A stretch of DNA of 64,000 bases from Luteibacter yeojuensis (GCF_000964085.1 NZ_JZRB01000003.1:1-64000), one strand, 5' to 3'; positions 21,184 to 29,661 are shown, counted from the stretch's first letter. Notes: generated by a model from the sequence alone, not told the origin. A program made the numbers and translations.

Positions 21184-21213
21184 ATTCTATCGCAAAAGCG
21201 CGCGTTCGCGCAA
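21184..21213 (-). promoter_or_regulatory. Candidate sigma70 promoter for the rimP-nusA-infB operon
   Basis: TTGCGC (21208-21213), 18-base spacer, TAGAAT (21184-21189) on the minus strand, about 260 bases before the rimP start. The same gap also separates the divergent GGDEF gene. Confidence 0.6.
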
Positions 21214-21308
21214 GGTCGCGGGCGTGGGACGAAACGTGTAACCCAGCGCCCCGCCGTGCGTTAATGGCCCTAGAATGGCCCATCGGGCCATGGGGGGATA
21301 CCGGGCGG

Positions 21309-22520
21309 ATGGATGGGGTCACGGGCTTGGACACCCACACGCTGGGCATCATTGGCCTGGCCGTGGGCATCGCTATCGCGTTGAGCTTTTCGCTGACGAG
21401 CGTCGTGCTCCGTGGCATGGCGGCGCTTTACGTCTGGGCGGCCGCCTTCTGGCTCCTTACCGGCGCAGGCCTCGCCCAGGGCTACGACGAGAACGGCAGC
21501 TTCCTCTCCGTCATCGTCGGCAGCGCCCTCATCGCGCTCGCCAATGCCGCGATGCTGGTCGGCATCGCCATGCACCTGGGCCAGCCCCTTCGCCTGCGCT
21601 GGCCCGTCATCGTCATCGGCGTGTTCCTCGCCATCCAGGTGGCCTTCCTGCTGTGGCCGCCCAGCCAGGTCGTGGAGACCATGGTCTTCGGCCTGAAAAG
21701 CATCCTGTGGGACAGCTGGATGGTGTACCTCCTGCTGGTCCGCGCGCCACGCGAACTGCGGATGGGCAGCTTGTTCACGGCCACCGTGTTCATCATCGAC
21801 ATCTTCTTCTACCTATCGCGGGGTTTCATCTCGCTGCACCCTGAGATCGAATCCCCTGAACTGGCGTCGCTGCTCACCACGTCGAACTACCTGTTCGGCA
21901 TCCTCTGCACCTTCCTGCTGAGCACGGGGTTCACCCTGCTGCTGTCGCAGCGGCTGGTGCACGACTTGCGCCAGGCGGCCGAGGTCGACGGGCTCACTGG
22001 CTTGCTCAACCGTACGGCGCTCATCAACGCCGCGCTGCCCATCCTGCACGCAAACCGCGGGCACACGCATGCCGTGCTGCTGTTCGACCTCGACCATTTC
22101 AAGGCGATCAACGACCGCTGGGGCCACGCGGGTGGCGATGCCGTCCTGAAGCACTTCACCCGCACCCTGCGCGAGGGCCGCCTGCCCGCCCGCGCCCTCG
22201 TCTCGCGCTATGGCGGCGAGGAGTTCATGATCCTCGTGCCCTGCACCAGCGCCAACGTAGCGGCCGCCCTGGCGGAGTCGCTGCGCGCCCTGGTCGAGCG
22301 CTCGCCCGCCGCCTACGGCGGCGACGAGATCCGCTTCACCACCAGCGTGGGCGTGGCCACGGGCGAGAACGCGCACCTGCAGCGCCTGATCGACACGGCG
22401 GACGACGCCCTCTACCAGGCCAAGCGCGCGGGCCGCGACCGCGTAGCCGTGATGGTATCGGGCGAGGAAGCCGCCCCGGCGGAAGGCGATGCGCCCGAGG
22501 CGGCTGGGTTGGCGATGTAG
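21309..22520 (+). CDS. Membrane-bound diguanylate cyclase (GGDEF)
   Basis: Makes cyclic di-GMP from GTP at the inner membrane. The 403-residue protein has six or so membrane segments in residues 10-205 with no recognised sensor domain, then a GGDEF domain from about 225: DGLTGLLNRTALI, FDLDHFKAINDRWGHAGGD, and active-site GGEEF in SRYGGEEFMILV. The RxxD inhibitory site is absent (PARALVSR stands in its place). An in-frame start at 21264 is possible; the ATG at 21309 is preferred because the earlier frame runs into the promoter region. It is divergent from rimP. Confidence 0.93.
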   Translation: MDGVTGLDTHTLGIIGLAVGIAIALSFSLTSVVLRGMAALYVWAAAFWLLTGAGLAQGYDENGSFLSVIVGSALIALANAAMLVGIAMHLGQPLRLRWPVIVIGVFLAIQVAFLLWPPSQVVETMVFGLKSILWDSWMVYLLLVRAPRELRMGSLFTATVFIIDIFFYLSRGFISLHPEIESPELASLLTTSNYLFGILCTFLLSTGFTLLLSQRLVHDLRQAAEVDGLTGLLNRTALINAALPILHANRGHTHAVLLFDLDHFKAINDRWGHAGGDAVLKHFTRTLREGRLPARALVSRYGGEEFMILVPCTSANVAAALAESLRALVERSPAAYGGDEIRFTTSVGVATGENAHLQRLIDTADDALYQAKRAGRDRVAVMVSGEEAAPAEGDAPEAAGLAM

Positions 22521-22522
22521 CG

Positions 22523-22816
22523 TTAGGCTGCGCGTGGGCGGATGCGTTCGAGCGCATCGCCAATGCGCCGCTCAGCCATTTCAAGTTCGTAGTTCAACTG
22601 CAGGTTCATCCAGCTTCGCGGGTCGGTGCCGAAGTAACGGGCAAGCCTCAATGCGGTGTCGGCCGTGATGCCACGCTTGCCGGTGACGAGCTCGTTGACG
22701 CGCGCCGCGGTGACGCCGATCGCGATGGCGAGGGAGTTTGCGGACAGCGCATAGGGCCGCATGAAGTCCTCTCGAAGCACTTCGCCGGGATGCACAGGTG
22801 GGAGCCGCTCGGTCAT
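22523..22816 (-). CDS. higA: HigA-type antitoxin (XRE family)
   Basis: Neutralises the adjacent toxin and would repress the operon. The 97-residue protein is a typical HigA/VapI regulator: HPGEVLREDFMRPYALSANS, a helix-turn-helix LAIAIGVTAARVNELVTGKR, then GITADTALRLARYFGTDPR and SWMNLQLNYELE. The ATG at 22816 has GAGG upstream. It is downstream of the toxin by nine bases, the toxin-first order typical of HigBA. It converges with the GGDEF gene. Confidence 0.93.
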   Translation of the reverse strand: MTERLPPVHPGEVLREDFMRPYALSANSLAIAIGVTAARVNELVTGKRGITADTALRLARYFGTDPRSWMNLQLNYELEMAERRIGDALERIRPRAA

Positions 22817-22825
22817 GGCAAGCCT

Positions 22826-23104
22826 CTAGTGGTAGTCGACGATTTCGACAGCATGGACATCGCCATCGACCCAACGAAAACAGATGCGGAACTGATCGTT
22901 GATCCGGATGCTGAACTGCCCCGCCCTGTCCCCCTTCAAGAGTTCCAGCCGGTTTCCGGGTGGACTGCACAAAAAGGCAAGCGAGGCGGCTGCGTTGATC
23001 TGGGCGAGTTTTCGACGTGCAACCGTAGCTACCGCCGACCACCTCGGCACCCGATAACCGCGAGTCAGCGTTTCCGTGTCCTTGTCCGCGAACGAGAGGA
23101 TCAT
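22826..23104 (-). CDS. higB: HigB/RelE-type toxin
   Basis: Probable ribosome-dependent mRNA endonuclease. The 92-residue protein has the HigB pattern MILSFADKDTETL, ARRKLAQINAAASLAFLCSP, PGNRLELLKGDRAGQFSIRI and NDQFRICFRWVDGDVHAVEI with a final DYH. It is the first gene of the pair and is preceded by an 11-bp perfect palindrome (23110-23136), the likely binding site for HigA. Confidence 0.93.
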   Translation of the reverse strand: MILSFADKDTETLTRGYRVPRWSAVATVARRKLAQINAAASLAFLCSPPGNRLELLKGDRAGQFSIRINDQFRICFRWVDGDVHAVEIVDYH

Positions 23105-23109
23105 CCCAC

Positions 23110-23136
23110 ATCACTTATCGATTGTCGATAAGTGAT
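23110..23136. promoter_or_regulatory. Operator palindrome of the HigBA pair
   Basis: ATCACTTATCG (23110-23120) and CGATAAGTGAT (23126-23136) are perfect inverted copies around five bases, five bases before the higB start codon. The position and A/T content fit an autoregulatory site. Confidence 0.75.
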
Positions 23137-23190
23137 CATGTCACCAGGGCTGCGCCGCGCATGTAGGCGGCCGCTTAGATCGCCGTAGGC

Positions 23191-23964
23191 TTATCGCTTG
23201 CCGTAGAACGGCCAAATACCCGGCGTCGCGTAGGCTTTTTCCCACGAGCCATGCCCGACGCCAGGAAACTCCGTGTACTGCACCGGCGAGCCGATGCGCT
23301 TCAGCGCGGCTGCCATCTGGCGGGACTGCTCGGGCGGCACGGTGCCGTCGTCGGCGCCGTGGAAGAGTTGTACCGGCGTGCCGCGCACCTTGCTCGCGAC
23401 CCAGGCGAAGACCGCCTCGCGCCCCTCTTCCACCGGCGCGCCCCAGATGCCGCTCGCTAGCGTGCCGTCCCGCGTGCTGAACACGCCGCCACACACGATG
23501 AGCAAGCCCGTGAATTCGCCAGGGTGTTCAGCGGCAAGCTTCCACGTGCCGAAGCCACCATCGGACAAGCCGGTGACGAACACCTGCTTTGGGTCAGCAT
23601 GGAACTCCGCCATCGAGATGCGCAGCATCGTGCGCGCCGCTTCCGCCACCGAGTGATCGCGCCAGCTCTGCCCCATGTGCGCCTGCGGAATGACGACCAC
23701 TGCGGGGAAGTCGGTGTGTGCCTTCAGTTAGGGCGGCAGGCCCTGGCTCATCTGGGCCTGGTTGTCGCCACCCTTCTCGCCGCTACCGTGCAGGAACAGC
23801 ACGATAGGCGGGTTTCGCGATGCCTTGAGGTCGCCGGGGATGTAGAGCTGGTAGCGATAGTCGACACCTTCGATTTTCGCCGCGCGTTGCTCGAAATGGC
23901 CGGGCGTTGACGCAGCGACAGGAAACGCCAGTAGGAGAAGAAGCAGCAAAGCCATGCGGATCAT
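23191..23964 (-). pseudogene. Exported alpha/beta-hydrolase (esterase/peptidase type), split by an in-frame stop
   Basis: One frame of 257 codons interrupted only by TAA at 23728-23730 (codon 79). The first part begins at 23964 with a signal peptide (MIRMALLLLLLLAFPVAAST), shows the oxyanion region IVLFLHGSGEKGGDN, and ends MSQGLPP. After the stop the frame goes on as LKAHTDFPAVVVIPQ and carries the nucleophile elbow GLSDGGFG, the aspartate in FHGADDGTVP and the histidine in GVGHGSWEKAY. The start overlaps the stop of the upstream gene (ATGA) and has AAGGG, so the start is sure. Either a recent nonsense mutation or a sequencing error. If intact it would be a secreted carboxylesterase/predicted peptidase. 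Confidence 0.85.
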
Positions 23965-24491
23965 CCCGTTGCACCCTTCAATGGAAACCGGCCTATCGAA
24001 TGCCAGCCCGACTCGAGCCGCGCCATGATGTCGATCGCCTCGCAGTGGCACACGGCGTGGCGATGCGACAGGCGTTCTTCCAGGGTATGGGAAATCGCAT
24101 CGCGATCATCCGCATGCCGAACATTCCGCGCCACCGACAGATGCGGCGTGAAGTGATCAAACTGCCGGCCCGTGCGTGGACGATCGGGAAACGCGGCCTC
24201 CAGCGCATGCGCCAGCGCGATGATGCCTGCATCGTTCGACGGGGCCACCCACACCGTGGACGGAAACGTACCCACCCTGTCGAGCCTGAACGTCATCGCC
24301 GCGTGTCGGGATGCCACCTCGCCCAGCGCATCGCGATGCGCCTGCGTGATGGCCTGGGAATCATGGAACGGGTAAACGAGCGTGAAATGCGGCCCCAGCC
24401 CCAGCTTCGCGGATGGATCGAGCCGCGCCCGCAAGTCGCCCACGAGCGGTTCCGCATCCGGCACCTGCAGCGCCAGCAGCGTGCGGCTCAT
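23961..24491 (-). CDS. 2'-5' RNA ligase family protein (2H phosphoesterase)
   Basis: 176 residues with the two catalytic HxT/S motifs of the 2H superfamily, GPHFTLVYPF (near residue 35) and FTPHLSVAR (near residue 120). ThpR-type proteins ligate or open 2',3'-cyclic ends of RNA in vitro; the cellular substrate is unknown. Its start overlaps the stop of the GFA gene (ATGA) and its stop overlaps the hydrolase start, so three genes are tightly coupled. Confidence 0.85.
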   Translation of the reverse strand: MSRTLLALQVPDAEPLVGDLRARLDPSAKLGLGPHFTLVYPFHDSQAITQAHRDALGEVASRHAAMTFRLDRVGTFPSTVWVAPSNDAGIIALAHALEAAFPDRPRTGRQFDHFTPHLSVARNVRHADDRDAISHTLEERLSHRHAVCHCEAIDIMARLESGWHSIGRFPLKGATG

Positions 24492-24907
24492 TCGTCGTGC
24501 ACCGCCACGCGGCTAATCCAGTTTCGCGCACGGCGGGCGAGGCGGTCACCCTCCTCTTCGCCGTCGAAATCGACCGCGGCAGGTTCGGCAAGCGCCACGT
24601 CACCTTCGAACAGCCGCACGTTGACAACGGCGTATGTCTTCCCATCGACGAGGCTGGTGCATACAGGCACCGCGCCGCATTGCGCGCAGACATGAAAATC
24701 GGCCGTGCGCGTGCCAAAGCGATAGCGCGACACGCTGGCGTCGTCGCCCACGCGTACATCGACGGCCGCATCGGGATGCCCTGTCCACGCGGCCCCGTGT
24801 TTGCGACAGAAGGCACACGCGCACTCGCGCGGCGTGACGGCGACGCCGCCCGGCCAGGCCAGGTCGAACGCGATGTTCCCGCAATGGCAGGCACCATGGA
24901 TGCGCAT
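24488..24907 (-). CDS. GFA-family (CENP-V/Gfa-like) zinc protein
   Basis: 139 residues. The zinc-binding cysteines of the Gfa/CENP-V fold are visible: GACHCGNIAFDL, ECACAFCRKHGA and HVCAQCGAVPV. The family includes glutathione-dependent formaldehyde-activating enzyme, but most members have no proven reaction. A longer upstream frame exists; the ATG at 24907 has GAAGGAG eight bases before it. It follows the AAA ATPase by 41 bases and overlaps the 2H gene. Confidence 0.88.
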   Translation of the reverse strand: MRIHGACHCGNIAFDLAWPGGVAVTPRECACAFCRKHGAAWTGHPDAAVDVRVGDDASVSRYRFGTRTADFHVCAQCGAVPVCTSLVDGKTYAVVNVRLFEGDVALAEPAAVDFDGEEEGDRLARRARNWISRVAVHDE

Positions 24908-24948
24908 GATCACTCCTTCGTCCGCGAGCCCCCGATGGTAGCGCGCCT

Positions 24949-26136
24949 TCAGCGTTCTTCCAGCCAGTGCCACGGCGGCTCGTCCAGCATGCCCTGCCCG
25001 GCGATGGCCGTCTGGCTCATGGCCTTCTCCAGTCGCACGGAATGGCAGGCCTCTGCCGCCTCCAGCGTGGCGATGAGCCGCGAGGCGTGCGACACCACCC
25101 ACACCTGGCTGCGCTCGGATGCCGCCAGGATGAGGCGCCCCAGGGCCGGGAGCAGGTCGGGGTGCAGGCTGGTCTCCGGCTCGTTCAGCACCATCAGGGG
25201 CGGCGGCCGCGGGGTATGCAACGCCGCGATCCACAGCAGGTAGCGCAAGGTACCGTCCGAGAGTTCGGCGGCGGACAACGGCCGCAGCAGCCCCGGCTGG
25301 TGGAACCACAGCGTGAGGCGGCCACCTTCAGGGGCGATGCTGACGCTGGCACCGGGGAAGGCATCGTCCACGGCGGCCTCCAGTGAGGGAACGTTGCCGA
25401 TTTCGCGGATCGTTTGCCAGGCCGCGGCAAGGTCGCGGCCATCGTGGCTGAGCACGGGCGTGCGCGTGGCCAGTTGGGGCAGGCGCGCCGGCGCGTCGAA
25501 GTCCGAGCGGAAATGGTCGTAGAACCGCCACGCGCGGATCGTCTCGCGCAGCAGCATGACCTCGGGCGCGCGTTCCGGGTCGGCCACCTGCGTGAAGATG
25601 GATTCGAAGGGTGCGATCCCTTGTGCGATGGCCCGCCAGCTGCGCCCCTCGCGCGAGCGCACGGCCCCGCCCTTCCTCTCGACCAGCGCATTGGCACCAC
25701 GCAGGAAAGGCCCCTTGAAGATCACCTCGGACTTGATGACCGGATCGAAGTCGAACATGGACAGCGACGGAATGGGGTAACCAAGGTCGACGGCATAGCC
25801 AAACGCATCGCTGGCGAACCCAAGCCGCAGTGCTACGGCGTTCACGCGCACCGTCCCCTGCACAGGCTCAGTACCCGCCCGCATGCCCTTCGAGAGTTTC
25901 TCTGGCCCCGCCCACAACGTGGACCCGAGCCCACCCTCGCGCGAGAGCGCGCCGACGATGCCGCCCTGCGCCGCCTCGGCGAGCAACCGAAGCGCGCGGT
26001 AGAGGTTCGACTTGCCACTGCCATTGGGACCGGTGACGAGGTTCACGGCGGCCATGGGCATGACAAGGGAACGAAGCGAACGATAGTTGTGGACGGCGAG
26101 CGTGGTGAGCGTGGTGATCCTTCGACCGTGGCTCAC
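24949..26136 (-). CDS. AAA-family ATPase (OLD/RecF-like)
   Basis: 395 residues. Walker A is GPNGSGKSNLYRAL near residue 35, preceded by the RecF-like strand LAVHNYRSLRSL. Walker B and D-loop are LMVLNEPETSLHPDLL, followed by VWVVSHASRLIATLE. This is the stand-alone ABC-type ATPase seen in COG4637-like proteins; no TOPRIM nuclease domain follows. The GTG at 26136 gives a reasonable N-terminus; the longer frame starts with TTG inside the upstream terminator. The role is unknown. It heads a run of four genes, but that need not mean one pathway. Confidence 0.8.
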   Translation of the reverse strand: MSHGRRITTLTTLAVHNYRSLRSLVMPMAAVNLVTGPNGSGKSNLYRALRLLAEAAQGGIVGALSREGGLGSTLWAGPEKLSKGMRAGTEPVQGTVRVNAVALRLGFASDAFGYAVDLGYPIPSLSMFDFDPVIKSEVIFKGPFLRGANALVERKGGAVRSREGRSWRAIAQGIAPFESIFTQVADPERAPEVMLLRETIRAWRFYDHFRSDFDAPARLPQLATRTPVLSHDGRDLAAAWQTIREIGNVPSLEAAVDDAFPGASVSIAPEGGRLTLWFHQPGLLRPLSAAELSDGTLRYLLWIAALHTPRPPPLMVLNEPETSLHPDLLPALGRLILAASERSQVWVVSHASRLIATLEAAEACHSVRLEKAMSQTAIAGQGMLDEPPWHWLEER

Positions 26137-26184
26137 TCCACGATACCGAGCCGCCGTCTCGCCGGCCGAGACCGGCGGGGGAAA

Positions 26185-26218
26185 CAAAAAGGGCGCCCGT
26201 CCGCGAGGACGGGCGCCC
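26185..26218 (-). terminator. Terminator of the sedolisin gene
   Basis: Perfect 12-bp stem GGGCGCCCGTCC/GGACGGGCGCCC (26191-26202 and 26207-26218), four-base loop, then TTTTTGTTTC on the minus strand, 16 bases after the protease stop codon. Confidence 0.92.
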
Positions 26219-26233
26219 CACCCTGCCAGCCGC

Positions 26234-28501
26234 TTAGTTGGTCCAGGTCGCCTTCAGCGAGACGCCCGAGAACGCGGCGTAGCCGTTGAGCATCACGTAG
26301 TACGTGCCCGCCTGCGGCGAGGTGAACGAGCACGACTCGGCATTGCCGGTGAGGTACGGACGGCAGCTGTAGCTGGACGTCGTCGGCGCGGAGCCGAACT
26401 TCACGTACAGATCGGCATCGCCGCTACCGCCGGAAATGGCGATCTTCAGGTTCTTCGCGCCGGCGGGCACGGCCACGGTGTACTGCACCTGGCCGTTCTT
26501 CGCCGCGGAGAGACCCGTGGCCGCCACGCCGTTCGACAGCTGGTTACCCGAGGTACCGCCACCGCCGGTGCCCGTGCCACCGCCACCGGTGCCACCCGTC
26601 ACCCAGTTCGCCTGGGCGTAGGTGTTGAGCTTGCCGATGTCGAAGCTGCCGAAACCCGTGGCTTCGTCGAACCCGGAGCCCGCGGTGTAACCATGGTTCT
26701 GGTAGCCGTTGTTGCCCGAGGTCACGTCATGCAGCAGCGAGGCCTGGGTGGGGAACGCGGCATAGAACTTCGACGCCGGGAAGCCGATGCCGTTGTTGGC
26801 GGCCGATTCGATGCGGGCGAATGCGCCGACGAACAGCGGTGATGCCAGCGAGGTACCGCCCACCTGTTCGGTGGACCCGTTGACGACGATCAGCGCGCCG
26901 GACGAGGACGCCGCATCGAACGCCACGTCGGGGCCGACGCGCTTGGTGCTGCTCGACACCGACGACTGCCACGAGGGCGCGGCCTCGTAGAGACTGGTGC
27001 CGCCGCCCGTCGCCCACAGGCGCTGGTTGTTGTCACCCTGGCTCGGCGCGATGGCGGCGAGGCCCTCGTTCCATACCGTTTCGCCCGACCACGCGGTGCC
27101 ACTGGTGGACAGCTGCGTGCCGCCTACCTGGATGACGTAGGGCGAGCTCGCCGGCTCGCTCACCGAGTAATGGGTGAGGTCGATCTTCACCGTGCCCGCC
27201 GAGTTGGCCACGTAGCCCGGCGAACCCGAGAGCGGATCCTGCGACCACTGGTAAACACCGGCGTCGCCCGAGGCGATGGAGAAGATCTGGCCTTGCGCGA
27301 CGGCCTGCTGGAAGATGGCATCGTCCGCGGCCTGCGTACCCGACTCTTCGGCGGCGGTCTCGTCTTCACCCAGCGACACATTGATGAGCTTGGCGATGTT
27401 GTCGGTCACTGCCTTGTTGTAGGTCGCCGTGATGCCCGCGTCGGTGATGCCGCTCGAGGTCGAGCTGCCGTTCGGCGAGGTGTAGAAGATGAGCTGCTTC
27501 ACGCCGCCGGCGATACCCACGATGTCCTGGCTGTCGAGCGACCATTCGCCGTTCGAATCCGGGTCGTTGGCGAACGTGCCACTGCCCACCTTCGTAATGG
27601 TGCTGTTGACCGTCGCAAGGCCGGCGCTCGAGGTGAAGCTGTTGAGGTCGCTCACGGTCTGCGTGATGGAACCCCAGGTGATGATGCCCACCGCGGTATT
27701 CGTCGCGGCCGGCACGCTGCTGCCGCCGTAGATCGCGGCGAAGTCCTGCGGGTGGTGCGCGCTTACCGCCGCGGCGGCCAGCGTGCTCGACGCGGGGCCC
27801 GGCTGCGTCACGCGCTCGGGGTGGAACACGTGGTGGAGCGTGTGCTTCACGCTGACGTTCTGCAGGCCAAGCACGCTGTTGACCGAGTCACCCAGGGCAG
27901 CGGGCACGAGCGCCGGCGTGTCGTTAGCGAAGAACTCGCGGCCGCCCGCATCGAAGCGCTTGATGCTGGTGTGGAAGCCGTTGGTGGCGGCACCGGCATT
28001 ACCGTCCGCCGAGATGAGCAGGTTGTTCGGCGCCACCTCGATGTTCGTGAAGCCCGACTGGCGCAGGTGTGCCACCACGGCGTCCACCTGGGCCTGCGTG
28101 GGCCCGTATTGCGCCTTGAACTGGTCGGGCGACAGGAATTGCCCATAGGCCGGGTTGCCGGGCGTGGTGACGTTATGCAGGAACGCCTGCAGCTGGTCGG
28201 CGTTGCGCAGCTTCATGCCGACGACGACATGCAGCGGGTGGTCCGCCGCCATCGCTGTCACGGCCGCACCCTGGATAGCGGGCTGGCCGGTCATGTTGAT
28301 CTTGTACCCGGCCGATACGGCCGTAGCCCCCGTCGTGCTATTGGCGGCCAGGGTCTGCGCCGTGGCGGCCGGCAGCAGCGCCGCCTTCGTATTCGTGGAC
28401 ACCCATGCATCTTCCGCATGCGCCCCCAGGGTGGTCATCGCGAGGGTGATCGCGACCGTCAATGCCGTCTTCCGAGTGACGCGAAAAGCATCGATCTTCA
28501 T
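26234..28501 (-). CDS. Secreted sedolisin-type serine-carboxyl peptidase (S53) with PPC domain
   Basis: Acid-active secreted endopeptidase. The 755-residue precursor has a signal peptide (residues 1-26, ending TTLGAHA), a pro-kumamolisin activation domain (about 75-230; ADHPLHVVVGMKLRNADQLQ), and the S53 domain: Glu and Asp in NGEWSLDSQDIVG, oxyanion Asp in SIASGDAGVYQW, nucleophile Ser in QVGGTSLASPLF (usual motif SGTS), and the calcium site in SGFDEATGFGSFD. A glycine linker (GGTGGGGTGTGGGG) leads to a C-terminal PPC domain with GDADLYVKFG. The ATG at 28501 is chosen for the signal peptide and GAAGGA upstream. It has its own terminator. Confidence 0.95.
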   Translation of the reverse strand: MKIDAFRVTRKTALTVAITLAMTTLGAHAEDAWVSTNTKAALLPAATAQTLAANSTTGATAVSAGYKINMTGQPAIQGAAVTAMAADHPLHVVVGMKLRNADQLQAFLHNVTTPGNPAYGQFLSPDQFKAQYGPTQAQVDAVVAHLRQSGFTNIEVAPNNLLISADGNAGAATNGFHTSIKRFDAGGREFFANDTPALVPAALGDSVNSVLGLQNVSVKHTLHHVFHPERVTQPGPASSTLAAAAVSAHHPQDFAAIYGGSSVPAATNTAVGIITWGSITQTVSDLNSFTSSAGLATVNSTITKVGSGTFANDPDSNGEWSLDSQDIVGIAGGVKQLIFYTSPNGSSTSSGITDAGITATYNKAVTDNIAKLINVSLGEDETAAEESGTQAADDAIFQQAVAQGQIFSIASGDAGVYQWSQDPLSGSPGYVANSAGTVKIDLTHYSVSEPASSPYVIQVGGTQLSTSGTAWSGETVWNEGLAAIAPSQGDNNQRLWATGGGTSLYEAAPSWQSSVSSSTKRVGPDVAFDAASSSGALIVVNGSTEQVGGTSLASPLFVGAFARIESAANNGIGFPASKFYAAFPTQASLLHDVTSGNNGYQNHGYTAGSGFDEATGFGSFDIGKLNTYAQANWVTGGTGGGGTGTGGGGTSGNQLSNGVAATGLSAAKNGQVQYTVAVPAGAKNLKIAISGGSGDADLYVKFGSAPTTSSYSCRPYLTGNAESCSFTSPQAGTYYVMLNGYAAFSGVSLKATWTN

Positions 28502-28785
28502 TGCGTTGTGTTCCTTCGTTTGCCCGTAGGAAGCCGCACACATTGCGTGGCGGCGTAGTCACTGCAGGCGCCCCGGCGCAGGAAATTTCGAACCCCCGGC
28601 CGTTACGCCTTCTCTCCCCCTGACCATCGAGAAGGCGCTGTAGGAACTTTCGCCAACCTTTCATTTGAATCGATCTGGTTGACGGTCGAACAGAGTGTGT
28701 GACGTACGTCGTGTGTCCGAGTGCGTTGTTCAGCGACCAGCGGGAGGGGGCTTGGATCCGTTCGCCGTGACGCATGCGCACGTTC
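28502..28785 (-). other. Leader region of the sedolisin gene
   Basis: 284 bases without a gene between araC (stop 28786) and the protease start. It holds an 8-bp hairpin GCCTTCTC/GAGAAGGC (28607-28636) and the short palindrome ACGTACGT near 28703. No terminator is seen after araC. I could not define a convincing promoter. Confidence 0.5.
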
Positions 28786-29661
28786 TTACGATGGCTGCCG
28801 TGTAGCCAGCGGCAGGTAGATATCGGTGACGGCTTCGTGTTCGGGCACATCGGGGAAGAACGCCACGCGCTGGAAGAACAACGGCGCATCACGCGGCACT
28901 TCGCCTGTCGCGCTGAGCCACTCGCCATAGAGGTAGCGGACGCTGTCGGCAAGCAAGGCATCGGAACCCTCGTGGCGCAAGACGGCGCAGCGCCCTGCTT
29001 CGATCACGGCCGCGACGACACCCGCCTCGTTCGGCTCGACGTACGCGCAACTGCAGGCGATATCCATGCGGAACGCATCGGCTGGCGTCTCGTCAGGATC
29101 GGCATACACGAGGTTCCATGTCGCCGCCCTCGACGGCGGCAAGCCATGCGCACGGCGCCACGCGATGAAGCGGCGAATGGTATCGCCGATGTGCCCCGGC
29201 GGCCCGATGTGCGCCAGGCTGGCGATGGGCATGCCGGGAAATGCGATGATGCGGACGTCCGTGTGCACGTGGGAAACGGCCATATGGAATCTCCTTACGT
29301 TATCGAGGTCGTGCCATGCCCCTGCCCAGCGCGCCCAGTCGGGTTGCCCACGGAACGCCCCGGGCGATTGCCCAAGGCGTTGGCTGAATGCGCGGGAGAA
29401 CGCCTCGGCACTCTCGTACCCGGCGTCGAGCGCCATGGCGAGCACCGTGACATCGGGCCGGAACGCCGCTTGCCATGCGGCCCGTTTGAACCGTGACAAC
29501 TGGACGTACCGATGCACGCCCATGCCGGTCAGCGCGGCAAAGCGCCGATGGAAATGGAACGAGGAATAAGCCGCCTCGGCTGCCAGCACCTCAAGGGGCA
29601 AGGGCTGGTCAAGGTGGTGGTCGATATAGCCGAGTACGCGGCGGAAGCGGTCGTGGTCCAT
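28786..29661 (-). CDS. AraC-family regulator with GyrI-like effector domain
   Basis: 291 residues. The N-terminal double helix-turn-helix (1-105) is DQPLPLEVLAAEAAYSSFHF and DVTVLAMALDAGYESAEAF, the AraC signature. The C-terminal half (about 130-290) is a GyrI-like/SoxS-Rob effector-binding domain (VHTDVRIIAFPGMPIASLAH; near the end GEVPRDAPLFFQRVAFFPDV). The ATG at 29661 is the normal start; the longer frame is antisense to the next gene. Such regulators bind small amphipathic molecules; the ligand and targets are unknown. Confidence 0.92.
   Translation of the reverse strand: MDHDRFRRVLGYIDHHLDQPLPLEVLAAEAAYSSFHFHRRFAALTGMGVHRYVQLSRFKRAAWQAAFRPDVTVLAMALDAGYESAEAFSRAFSQRLGQSPGAFRGQPDWARWAGAWHDLDNVRRFHMAVSHVHTDVRIIAFPGMPIASLAHIGPPGHIGDTIRRFIAWRRAHGLPPSRAATWNLVYADPDETPADAFRMDIACSCAYVEPNEAGVVAAVIEAGRCAVLRHEGSDALLADSVRYLYGEWLSATGEVPRDAPLFFQRVAFFPDVPEHEAVTDIYLPLATRQPS

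Noticed and set aside
24949-26136. The AAA ATPase as a complete OLD-type (Gabija-like) defence gene
   Set aside because: There is no TOPRIM domain in the protein and no UvrD-like helicase or other known partner beside it.
26136-26187. Longer start (TTG at 26187) for the AAA ATPase
   Set aside because: It would begin inside the T-run of the sedolisin terminator and adds residues unlike the family.
28695-28715. ACGTACGT palindrome before the protease as a CRP/Clp-type site
   Set aside because: The flanks do not match TGTGA-N6-TCACA; only the central eight bases are symmetric.
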